Source: Actinomycetota bacterium (GTDB taxonomy: Bacteria; Actinomycetota; Thermoleophilia; UBA2241). From it: DNA of 6,459 nt. The DNA is taken from the NCBI GenBank assembly GCA_003158705.1, contig PMKX01000185.1, forward strand, positions 3,829-10,287, read 5' to 3'. The notes under the pieces were generated by a model. It was not told where the DNA came from and did not search any database. It saw nothing but the letters and a program-made list of their open reading frames with translations. Positions 1-5,192 of this stretch are shown here, piece by piece (positions within the stretch are counted from its first letter, which is position 1; each line of letters opens with the position of its first letter). The position numbers were made by a program, and so were the translations under genes.

Positions 1-396
1 CTCTTCGATGAGGGTGGCCCAGCGTGCACCGGCCGAGTACGTGGCCTCCTCAACGGCGCGCTTCTCGACTCCGGTCACGCCCGAAGGCACGCAGATCACC
101 ACCCGCGGGTGCGCCCACTTGTTCTGCGCTACCTTGCGGATGAAATGACGCAGCATCTGCTCGGTCACGTCGAAGTCGGCGATGACGCCGTCCTTGAGCG
201 GCCGCACGGCGCTGATCGTAGCCGGTGTGCGGCCCAGCATGCGCTTGGCCTCGGCGCCTACCGCGTGCACCTCGCCGCTGCGGTGGTCGATGGCGACCAC
301 TGACGGCTCGGAGAGCACTATTCCCTTGCCACGGAGATAGACCAGTGTGTTGGCCGTGCCGAGGTCGACGGCCATGTCGCGCGCGCCGAAGCCCAT
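1..396 (-). CDS. mreB: Rod shape-determining protein MreB, N-terminal part (cut by window edge)
   Basis: Bacterial actin homologue; it polymerises on ATP at the inner face of the membrane and directs lateral cell-wall synthesis with MreC, MreD, RodA and PBP2. The frame is open to base 1 and gives 132 residues of an expected 340 or so. Numbered from the ATG at 396, the actin phosphate-1 loop DLGTANT is at 11-17, followed by the MreB-typical [12 protein letters not shown] (25-36), [13 protein letters not shown] (46-58), [11 protein letters not shown] (65-75) and [15 protein letters not shown] (101-115). The last visible residues, ATLIEE, lead into the usual hinge region beyond the edge. The start is uncertain. 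ATG 396 gives the N-terminus [13 protein letters not shown], matching actinobacterial MreB in length, but has only a weak GGA ahead of it. A strong AAGGAG points instead to an ATC at 415-417, seven codons upstream in frame. It follows maf, and the rest of the mre operon would lie to the left. Confidence 0.96.
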   Translation of the reverse strand, partial: MGFGARDMAVDLGTANTLVYLRGKGIVLSEPSVVAIDHRSGEVHAVGAEAKRMLGRTPATISAVRPLKDGVIADFDVTEQMLRHFIRKVAQNKWAHPRVVICVPSGVTGVEKRAVEEATYSAGARWATLIEE

Positions 397-423
397 AAGA
401 GATCCAAGGAAGCCGATGGTTGA

Positions 424-429
424 CTCCTT
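424..429 (-). promoter_or_regulatory. Shine-Dalgarno site of mreB
   Basis: The minus strand reads AAAGGAG here, the best SD match between maf and mreB. Six bases separate it from the ATC codon at 417-415, whereas the first in-frame ATG (396-394) is 27 bases away. It therefore either serves a non-canonical ATC start or is not the working site. Confidence 0.6.
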
Positions 430-451
430 TCCGCTGCAGTCAAACCCAATG

Positions 452-478
452 AGTATACGACATGCGCCCAGCCGCCAA
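452..478 (-). promoter_or_regulatory. Possible promoter of mreB
   Basis: On the minus strand a TATACT -10 box lies at 457-452, a good match to TATAAT and conspicuous in such GC-rich DNA. A TTGGCG hexamer at 478-473 can serve as a -35, but with a short spacer of 15 bases; at 17 bases the hexamer is poor. Transcription would start near 445, about 28 bases ahead of the ATC and 49 ahead of the ATG. This would give mreB an entry of its own besides read-through from maf. Confidence 0.4.
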
Positions 479-498
479 CAGCCGCGGGCGCCGTTCGG

Positions 499-1107
499 CT
501 ACGCCGGTCCCCTCGCGGTCGCCCAGCTCAGCGCTGGGACACCCAGCCTCACCAGTGTGTCCACCAGCAGCGCCACCGGCAGCCCGACCACGTTGAAGTA
601 GTCGCCTTCCACGGCCGTCACCAGGGTGGAGCCGAGGCCCTGTACGGCATAGGCGCCGGCGCGCTCTCGCCACTCGTTCGTGGCCAGGTAGCGCGCCAGG
701 GTGTCGTCGTCGAGACTGCGGAAGGTGACCGAGGTGCATGCATGCCCGCTGGCTTCGCTCTCGGCAGCACCCAGGTAGAGGCCGCTGTACACATCGTGTC
801 TGCGGCCGGCCAACAGACGCAGATATGCACGCGCCTCGTGCGAATCGCGCGCCTTGCCCAGCACACGCCCGTCGACGACGACCACCGTGTCGACGCCCAG
901 CACGAGCTCGCCCGGTGCCAGGGCTTCGCGAGCCATCACCTCACGTGCCTTGCCGCGTGCGTTCGCCTCAACGGTCACACGCGGATCGCCGTCGTGCACG
1001 TCTTCCTGGTGCGCACTTACGACAACGCGAAAGGGGATGCCCAAAACCCGCAACAACTCCCTTCGCTGCGGCGAGCGCGAGGCAAGGACGAGGCGGAAGC
1101 TAGACAA
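499..1107 (-). CDS. maf: Maf-family nucleoside triphosphate pyrophosphatase
   Basis: A cytoplasmic Maf/HAM1-superfamily enzyme. The family hydrolyses non-canonical or excess nucleoside triphosphates (dTTP, UTP, modified pyrimidines, or m7GTP by subgroup) to the monophosphate and pyrophosphate, and is linked to septum arrest and nucleotide-pool clean-up. The 202 residues match the usual length of about 190-210. Visible motifs: the substrate loop [11 protein letters not shown] at 9-19, the catalytic segment [15 protein letters not shown] at 71-85 with Asp73, [24 protein letters not shown] at 86-109 and the C-terminal signature AGAYAVQG...[11 protein letters not shown] at 150-177. I cannot assign the subgroup, hence the substrate, with certainty. 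The TTG start at 1107 lies inside the end of ndk (8-base overlap) and a GAGGAG in the ndk tail sits only one base ahead of it, so translation is probably coupled to ndk. No in-frame ATG or GTG offers a better N-terminus. mreB follows after about 80-100 bases. Confidence 0.95.
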   Translation of the reverse strand: MSSFRLVLASRSPQRRELLRVLGIPFRVVVSAHQEDVHDGDPRVTVEANARGKAREVMAREALAPGELVLGVDTVVVVDGRVLGKARDSHEARAYLRLLAGRRHDVYSGLYLGAAESEASGHACTSVTFRSLDDDTLARYLATNEWRERAGAYAVQGLGSTLVTAVEGDYFNVVGLPVALLVDTLVRLGVPALSWATARGPA

Positions 1108-1513
1108 GCTCCTCGGCGCCGAAGAACAAGCCGATCTCGCGCGCCGCGCTCTGGGTACCGTCCGAACCGTGGACCACGTTCTGCTCCATCTCCAGGGCGA
1201 GATCGCCGCGAACGGTACCTGGCGCAGCGTCGACCGGGTCGGTGCTGCCCATGGTGGCGCGCGCCACCTTGATCGCTTGCGGGCCCTCCCACACCATGGC
1301 CACGACCGGCCCCGACGTGATGAAGTCCACCAGCGAAGTGAAGAACGGCTTCTCGCGATGCTCGGCGTAGTGGCTCTCAGCGAGTTCGCGCGAGACGCGC
1401 ATGAGCTTCATGGCCCGCAAGGCGAGGCCACGACGCTCGAAGCGCCCCACGACCTCGCCGACCAGCCCGCGAGCGACGCCGTTGGGCTTGACCATGATGA
1501 AGGTGCGCTCCAC
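1100..1513 (-). CDS. ndk: Nucleoside diphosphate kinase
   Basis: Transfers the terminal phosphate of ATP to nucleoside diphosphates through a phosphohistidine, balancing the cytoplasmic NTP and dNTP pools. The 137 residues match the family length. All the catalytic positions can be read: Lys9 in VKPNGV, Tyr49, Phe57, Arg85 in ARATMGST, Thr91, Arg102 in VRGD, Asn112 and the active-site His115 in NVVHGSD, with Glu126 downstream. Hence it should be active. The start is GTG at 1513, five bases after a perfect AGGAGG. It lies 61 bases after the zinc-ribbon gene and overlaps maf by 8 bases at its 3' end. Placing ndk with maf pairs two nucleotide-pool enzymes. Location downstream of valS-folC and upstream of mreB agrees with the actinobacterial gene order. 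Confidence 0.98.
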   Translation of the reverse strand: MERTFIMVKPNGVARGLVGEVVGRFERRGLALRAMKLMRVSRELAESHYAEHREKPFFTSLVDFITSGPVVAMVWEGPQAIKVARATMGSTDPVDAAPGTVRGDLALEMEQNVVHGSDGTQSAAREIGLFFGAEELV

Positions 1514-1518
1514 CTAGA

Positions 1519-1524
1519 CCTCCT
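1519..1524 (-). promoter_or_regulatory. Shine-Dalgarno site of ndk
   Basis: Perfect AGGAGG on the minus strand, five bases ahead of the GTG at 1513. It fixes the ndk start, which has no ATG. Confidence 0.85.
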
Positions 1525-1538
1525 GGGGTGACAAGAGC

Positions 1539-1567
1539 CGGCGCCGGCGACGCTCCGCCCGGCGCCG
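1539..1567. repeat. GC-only inverted repeat between the zinc-ribbon gene and ndk
   Basis: CGGCGCC at 1539-1545 is the reverse complement of GGCGCCG at 1561-1567, with a 15-base loop; the left arm is part of a local palindrome CCGGCGCCGG. The transcript could fold here between the zinc-ribbon stop and the ndk SD. No T-run follows on the minus strand, so it is not a typical intrinsic terminator. It may attenuate, protect an mRNA end, or be a by-product of base composition. Confidence 0.3.
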
Positions 1568-1574
1568 ACAGCGA

Positions 1575-2096
1575 CTAACGGTAGACGTTGTTGTAGAGCA
1601 TGGTCGACTCATCGACCACTTGCGCTTCGCAGTACGGGCAGATCTTCCACGTGGGCTCCACGGGGCGACCGCACTTGGTGCACACGCTGCGCAGCCTGCG
1701 CATGCAGTTCGGGCAAACGAGGAAGTCGTCGCGCACGGGTGCCCTGCAGAAGCCGCAGCGCTGCTCCTCGGCGAGTCGCTGCTCCATGGTGCGCATCTCG
1801 AGCTCGCGCTCGCGGATGTCGTCGAGATACTCCGGGGGGCGCACGATGCTGTAGATGAGAGCTCCGGCAGGCCCGAAGAGAAGACCGGTCGCCACCGCCA
1901 CCGCGATCACCACCTTGTCCTCTATGCGCCGCCGCGCATCCTTGTACACCCAGTAGGCGCAGGAAAGCCAGATAACCACGAGCACGAACACGAACATGTA
2001 CTCGACGAAGCGCCATGTCGACGACTTGAAGAAGCTCGTGACCGAGTCGAACGGGTTGCTGCTACTCGCCGCTGCGCCGATCCAGTACGACACCAC
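1575..2096 (-). CDS. Two-TM membrane protein with double zinc ribbon
   Basis: A protein of 173 residues with unknown role. After a short Ser-rich N-terminus come two likely membrane segments: about residues 33-50 (EYMFVFVLVVIWLSCAYW) and 62-84 (VVIAVAVATGLLFGPAGALIY). A charged, probably helical stretch follows (90-113), then two zinc ribbons: CGFC...CPNC at Cys114/117/128/131 and CTKC...CPYC at Cys139/142/153/156. This resembles the double zinc ribbon (DZR) architecture, here membrane-anchored; the positive loop YKDARRRIEDK between the TM segments suggests that loop is cytoplasmic, but topology is not certain. The domain may bind protein or nucleic acid, which the sequence does not decide. 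The gene opens with GTG GTG: an AGGAGG at 2105-2100 is three bases from the first and six from the second (2093), so the second is the likelier start, removing one residue. It lies 57 bases after the SDR gene and 61 before ndk. Confidence 0.88.
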   Translation of the reverse strand: MVSYWIGAAASSSNPFDSVTSFFKSSTWRFVEYMFVFVLVVIWLSCAYWVYKDARRRIEDKVVIAVAVATGLLFGPAGALIYSIVRPPEYLDDIRERELEMRTMEQRLAEEQRCGFCRAPVRDDFLVCPNCMRRLRSVCTKCGRPVEPTWKICPYCEAQVVDESTMLYNNVYR

Positions 2097-2099
2097 TTT

Positions 2100-2105
2100 C
2101 CTCCT
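2100..2105 (-). promoter_or_regulatory. Shine-Dalgarno site of the zinc-ribbon gene
   Basis: Perfect AGGAGG on the minus strand. Spacing is three bases to the first GTG (2096) and six to the second (2093), which favours the second. I saw no convincing -10 box in the 57-base gap, so the gene probably depends on transcription from upstream. Confidence 0.75.
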
Positions 2106-2153
2106 ACCGCAGAAGGTCGCCGGCTAGGCAACCGCAAAGATCACGTTTCCCGC

Positions 2154-3671
2154 TCATCGGCCGGGGCCTAACGCTACAGTCTGCGCCTCGGCCCGGGCGG
2201 CCAACGTGCGAATCATACCCGAGAACACGAGTCCATGTACGGGATAGAGCAGGTACCAGTACAGGAGGCCCGCCACACCTCGCGGCGAGAAGAATGCCGT
2301 TTGCACCAGAAGGGTAACGCCCTGACTGCGGGGAATAGCCTCGAATTGCAGCCAGGCGCCGCCGGGCAGCTTCATCTCAGCGTGCAGCCTGAGCAACACG
2401 TTGGGCACAACCGCCTCCACGCGCCAGAAATCCAGCGCATCGCCGACGCGCAGGTTATCGGGGTCGCGACGCCCGCGACGCAGGCCCACCCCGCCGACCA
2501 GCCGGTCCATGGTGCCACGCAAACGCCAAGCCCAGCCGAGCGAACCGTAACCGCGCTTGCCGCCGATGCCCGCAAAGGCCGCAAAAGCTCGTTCCGGCGA
2601 CGCTTTGACGAGACGCTGGCGACCCGTGCTGAGGACGCCCGCGCCCGCACCTGCGGCATGCTCCTGGCGGCGTCGCTGACTGCTGGTCAGGGCATCGGTC
2701 CACACCGACTCGACCGCGCCCATCCGCACGCTTGCCAGCGCTTGCTGCACGGCGGTGCGATAGTCCACGGGGTGGATCTGCGGGAACACGGAGCGTGCCA
2801 TAGTCCCCCGGACCACGACCTCGCTGCTGAGACCATCGATGAGCGGCCGCGCGATGGCGCTCGGTATGGGGGTCACCAGGTGGACCCAGAGCGAAGAGAG
2901 GCGCGGCGTGAGCACCGGCACAGAGACCAGCTTGCGACGCAGTCCGCGCAGCTGCGCGTAGCGCATGATCATCTCGCCGTAGGTGAGCACGTCGGCGCCG
3001 CCGATCTCAATGATCCGTGCTGCGCTGGCCCGCGCCGTGAGAGCACCCACCAGGTAGTCCAGTACGTCTTCGATCGAGATGGGCTGGACGCGCGTGCTGA
3101 GCCATCGCGGGCAGATCATGATCGGCAGTCGCTCGGTCAGATAGCGCATCATGTCGAAGGAGATACTGCCGGCGCCGACGATGACTGCGGCGCGGAACTC
3201 GGTCACCGGCACGCCAGCCTCCTGAAGAGCCGCACCGGTCTCCTGGCGCGAGCGCAGGTGACGCGAGAGGTTGGCGGCGGGGTCGCCGAGCCCGCCCAGG
3301 TAGATGAGGCGCTGCACGCCGGCTGCCTTGGCGGCCATGGCGAACGTGCGCGCCGCCTGGACGTCGACCTCCTCGAAGTCGGCGCCCGCGGCCCGGCTCA
3401 TGCTGTGCACCAGATAGTAGGCGACGTCCACACCCACCATGGCAGCCGGCATGGCCACGGCGTCCAAGACGTCGCCCTCGACCACCTCTACGTCGCCGAC
3501 CCACGCACGCCCCTGCAAGCGCGACGCGTCGCGCACAAGACAGCGCACACGATGCCCCAGGCGCAGAAGACGCGGCACCAGGCGGCCGCCCACATAGCCG
3601 GTGGCACCGGTGACCAGGATCAACCCGGGCCTCTCCTCGCGAGACGAGCTTTGCGGGACCGACGACTCCAA
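2154..3671 (-). CDS. SDR-family NAD(P)-binding protein with C-terminal DUF2867-like domain
   Basis: Longest reading 505 residues. Part one is an atypical short-chain dehydrogenase/NmrA-like Rossmann domain: the nucleotide loop TGATGYVGGRLV at 21-32, RCLVRDASRL at 43-52, EGDVLD at 65-70, YYLVHSM at 85-91, RLIYLGGLGD at 121-130 and EFRAAVIVGAGS at 158-169. The classical YxxxK catalytic pair is not evident, so catalysis cannot be assumed. A middle region (about 260-290, LVTPIPSAIARPLIDGLSSEVV) is typical of the YbjT-like two-domain proteins. Part two, about 350-495, matches the DUF2867 pattern: RLRGTMDRLVGGVGLRRGRR, GDALDFWRVE, AEMKLPGGAWLQFE and GLLYWYLLYPVHGLVFSGM, likely an SRPBCC-like ligand-binding fold. 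No substrate is known to me. The start is doubtful: TTG 3671 has no SD, whereas TTG 3623 (residue 17) follows AGGAGAGG and begins right at the Rossmann strand; I prefer 3623 (489 residues). It lies 11 bases after the small membrane gene if read from 3671, suggesting co-transcription. Confidence 0.92.
   Translation of the reverse strand: MESSVPQSSSREERPGLILVTGATGYVGGRLVPRLLRLGHRVRCLVRDASRLQGRAWVGDVEVVEGDVLDAVAMPAAMVGVDVAYYLVHSMSRAAGADFEEVDVQAARTFAMAAKAAGVQRLIYLGGLGDPAANLSRHLRSRQETGAALQEAGVPVTEFRAAVIVGAGSISFDMMRYLTERLPIMICPRWLSTRVQPISIEDVLDYLVGALTARASAARIIEIGGADVLTYGEMIMRYAQLRGLRRKLVSVPVLTPRLSSLWVHLVTPIPSAIARPLIDGLSSEVVVRGTMARSVFPQIHPVDYRTAVQQALASVRMGAVESVWTDALTSSQRRRQEHAAGAGAGVLSTGRQRLVKASPERAFAAFAGIGGKRGYGSLGWAWRLRGTMDRLVGGVGLRRGRRDPDNLRVGDALDFWRVEAVVPNVLLRLHAEMKLPGGAWLQFEAIPRSQGVTLLVQTAFFSPRGVAGLLYWYLLYPVHGLVFSGMIRTLAARAEAQTVALGPGR
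3630..3637 (-). promoter_or_regulatory. Shine-Dalgarno site inside the long reading of the SDR gene
   Basis: The minus strand reads AGGAGAGG here. AGGAG lies nine bases, and GAGAGG six bases, ahead of the in-frame TTG at 3623-3621, whose product starts LILVTGATGYVGG. It argues for the shorter SDR protein, because the TTG at 3671 has no comparable site. Confidence 0.6.
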
Positions 3672-3682
3672 GCCCGGCAGAC

Positions 3683-3823
3683 CTAGACCACGAGCGGCAG
3701 TCCGAGAACGGCAAGCTGCCGGCCGATGAGATAGCCGATGAAGAACGAGACCGCGGCCACGACCACCACGATGGCCAGGGCGACCAGTATGCGCACGAGC
3801 AGGTTGGCTCTTGTCTTGGGCAT
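3683..3823 (-). CDS. Small single-pass membrane protein (46 aa)
   Basis: ATG at 3823 to TAG at 3685-3683, 46 residues. A basic N-terminus (MPKTRANLLVR, three positive charges before the core) is followed by one long hydrophobic helix from about residue 8 to 35 (LLVRILVALAIVVVVAAVSFFIGYLIG), then a short tail RQLAVLGLPLVV. Positive-inside reasoning puts the N-terminus in the cytoplasm. GAGG, followed by a G-run, lies seven bases ahead of the ATG, and a promoter candidate sits just upstream, so the gene looks real despite its size. It occupies the place where Streptomyces carries the longer DUF4233 membrane protein between folC and ndk; I see no clear similarity to that family and do not assign it. 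Function unknown. The helix has a GxxxG-like face (GYLIG), which could mediate helix packing. Confidence 0.72.
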   Translation of the reverse strand: MPKTRANLLVRILVALAIVVVVAAVSFFIGYLIGRQLAVLGLPLVV

Positions 3824-3846
3824 GCGCCCCCCTCAGACGTGTGGGT

Positions 3847-3877
3847 AGTATACCAACGCCAGCGGTGCCCGTGTCAC
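3847..3877 (-). promoter_or_regulatory. Extended -10 promoter after folC
   Basis: On the minus strand TATACT at 3852-3847 is preceded directly by TGG (3855-3853), forming an extended -10 element (TGN-TATACT). GTGACA at 3877-3872, five of six matches to TTGACA, serves as -35 with a 19-base spacer, long but tolerable with an extended -10. The -35 directly abuts the folC stop codon. Transcription would start near 3840, leaving a leader of about 17 bases that still holds the GAGG site of the small membrane gene. It would start the unit that runs towards ndk and maf. Confidence 0.55.
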
Positions 3878-5191
3878 TCAGGCAGCCACGGTCGGCGTCA
3901 AGAGGTCACTCAGGTCCTCGAGCAGATAGAGAGACCCCGTTATGAGCACGGAACCAGCCTCGCCCGCCGCACGGCGGGCTCTGGCGACGGCCTCATGCGC
4001 GTCGGCGCAGACCTCGGCCGCCGGCGACGGTGCGCCCGCTGCGACGGCCACTCGCTCGCCCATCGCCGCCAGCTCGGCCGCCGGAAGGCTGCGCTCGTGC
4101 GTGGCCTGGGTGTAGATCACGGCGTCCACGACCGGCAGAAGCTGGGCCAACATCTCGGGCGCGGCTTTGTCGCGCATGACGGCAACGACGGCTACACGCG
4201 GGGGCGCTCGCCGCACATGAGCAAGGCTCGCCACGAGGGCGCGCATGCCCTCGGGATTGTGGGCACCGTCGGCGAGCACTAGCGGTCGGCGCGCCACGAC
4301 CTCCAGTCGACCGGGCACCGCGGTCTGGCTCAGCGCCACTCTGACCAAGTCGGCGTCAAGTTTGCCGAGCAGCAACTCGGTGGCCGCCACGGCCAGAGCG
4401 GCGTTAGCCACCTGGTAGGCAGCCTCGGTGGGCAATGTGAGGTGGTCGTAGTGGGCGCCTTGCGTCGTCACGGAGAAGTCATGCGTCCCGCCGTCCACAA
4501 GCACGTCGGAGCCCAGAAAGTGTGGGCGCGCGCCTGCAGACGTGCACACGGCCCGCGCACGCTGCTCCAGACCCGCAAGCTCGCCGAAGACCGCGTCGCC
4601 GCCCTTGATGACGGCCGCCTTCTCGGCGAAGATCGCCTCTCGCGTCGACCCGAGCACCTCCGTGTGTTCGAGAGCGATAGTGGTGAGCACCACCACAGGC
4701 GCCGCAAGCACGTTCGTCGCGTCCAGACGGCCCCCGAGGCCTGCCTCGATGGCCGCGGCTGCCACACTCGCGCGTGCCATGGCAAGGAAGGCCGCCACGG
4801 TCAGCACCTCAAACTGCGTCGTCTCGCCCAGCGCTGCCGGCAAGCCCTCCACGGCCGTGCGCACGGCCTCCACGGCCGCGCCCAGAGCGCTCTCGTCCAT
4901 GGCACGGCCCAGCACCATCACGCGCTCGGCAAACCCCGAGATGTGCGGCGACAGATAGGCTCCGCTGCGCAGACCGTGCGCGCGGATGAGCGCCTCGGCA
5001 TAGCGCGTGGTTGAGGACTTGCCGTTGGTGCCCACGATATGCACGGCGCGAAACGACGTCTGCGGACGGCCGAAATGCTCGAGCAGCAGGCTGACGCGCT
5101 CGATGCCGGGCCGCATGCCGAACGCGGCCAGCGACTGTAGGTACGCCTCCCAGCTGAGCGGCGCCGGTCTGGCACCGGCCGCGACGCTCAC
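3878..5191 (-). CDS. folC: Bifunctional folylpolyglutamate synthase / dihydrofolate synthase
   Basis: A Mur-ligase-family cytoplasmic enzyme that joins glutamate to dihydropteroate and then to folates in an ATP-dependent reaction through an acyl phosphate. With the GTG at 5191 it has 437 residues, the usual length. Motifs from that start: the P-loop GTNGKSSTT at 54-62, SPHISGF at 81-87, the metal/ATP segment EAGLGGRLDATN at 149-160, ALEHTEVLGSTREAIFAEKAAVIK at 173-196 with His176 and Lys191 (the usual carbamylated-lysine position), PGRLEV at 293-298 and DGAHNPEGMRAL at 308-319. The frame is open up to 5449, but that upstream part is Arg/Ser-rich and lies inside valS, so I reject it. GTG 5191 follows the valS stop after one base, with no SD of its own, indicating translational coupling. 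Whether both activities are present cannot be read from the sequence, but an actinobacterial FolC usually has both. Confidence 0.96.
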   Translation of the reverse strand: MSVAAGARPAPLSWEAYLQSLAAFGMRPGIERVSLLLEHFGRPQTSFRAVHIVGTNGKSSTTRYAEALIRAHGLRSGAYLSPHISGFAERVMVLGRAMDESALGAAVEAVRTAVEGLPAALGETTQFEVLTVAAFLAMARASVAAAAIEAGLGGRLDATNVLAAPVVVLTTIALEHTEVLGSTREAIFAEKAAVIKGGDAVFGELAGLEQRARAVCTSAGARPHFLGSDVLVDGGTHDFSVTTQGAHYDHLTLPTEAAYQVANAALAVAATELLLGKLDADLVRVALSQTAVPGRLEVVARRPLVLADGAHNPEGMRALVASLAHVRRAPPRVAVVAVMRDKAAPEMLAQLLPVVDAVIYTQATHERSLPAAELAAMGERVAVAAGAPSPAAEVCADAHEAVARARRAAGEAGSVLITGSLYLLEDLSDLLTPTVAA

Positions 5192-5192
5192 G

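Noticed and set aside
742..1531. Plus-strand frames (176 and 225 codons) opposite maf and ndk
   Set aside because: They have no recognisable motifs. Ndk and Maf catalytic residues are intact on the minus strand.
1539..1567. Hairpin as an intrinsic terminator before ndk
   Set aside because: There is no T-run on the minus strand, the arms are GC-only and several alternative pairings exist; kept only as a low-confidence repeat.
2235..3686. 483-codon open frame on the plus strand opposite the SDR gene
   Set aside because: Its product is His/Arg/Ala/Gln-rich without domain motifs, while the opposite strand has clear Rossmann and DUF2867 motifs. Long antisense frames are expected at this GC content.
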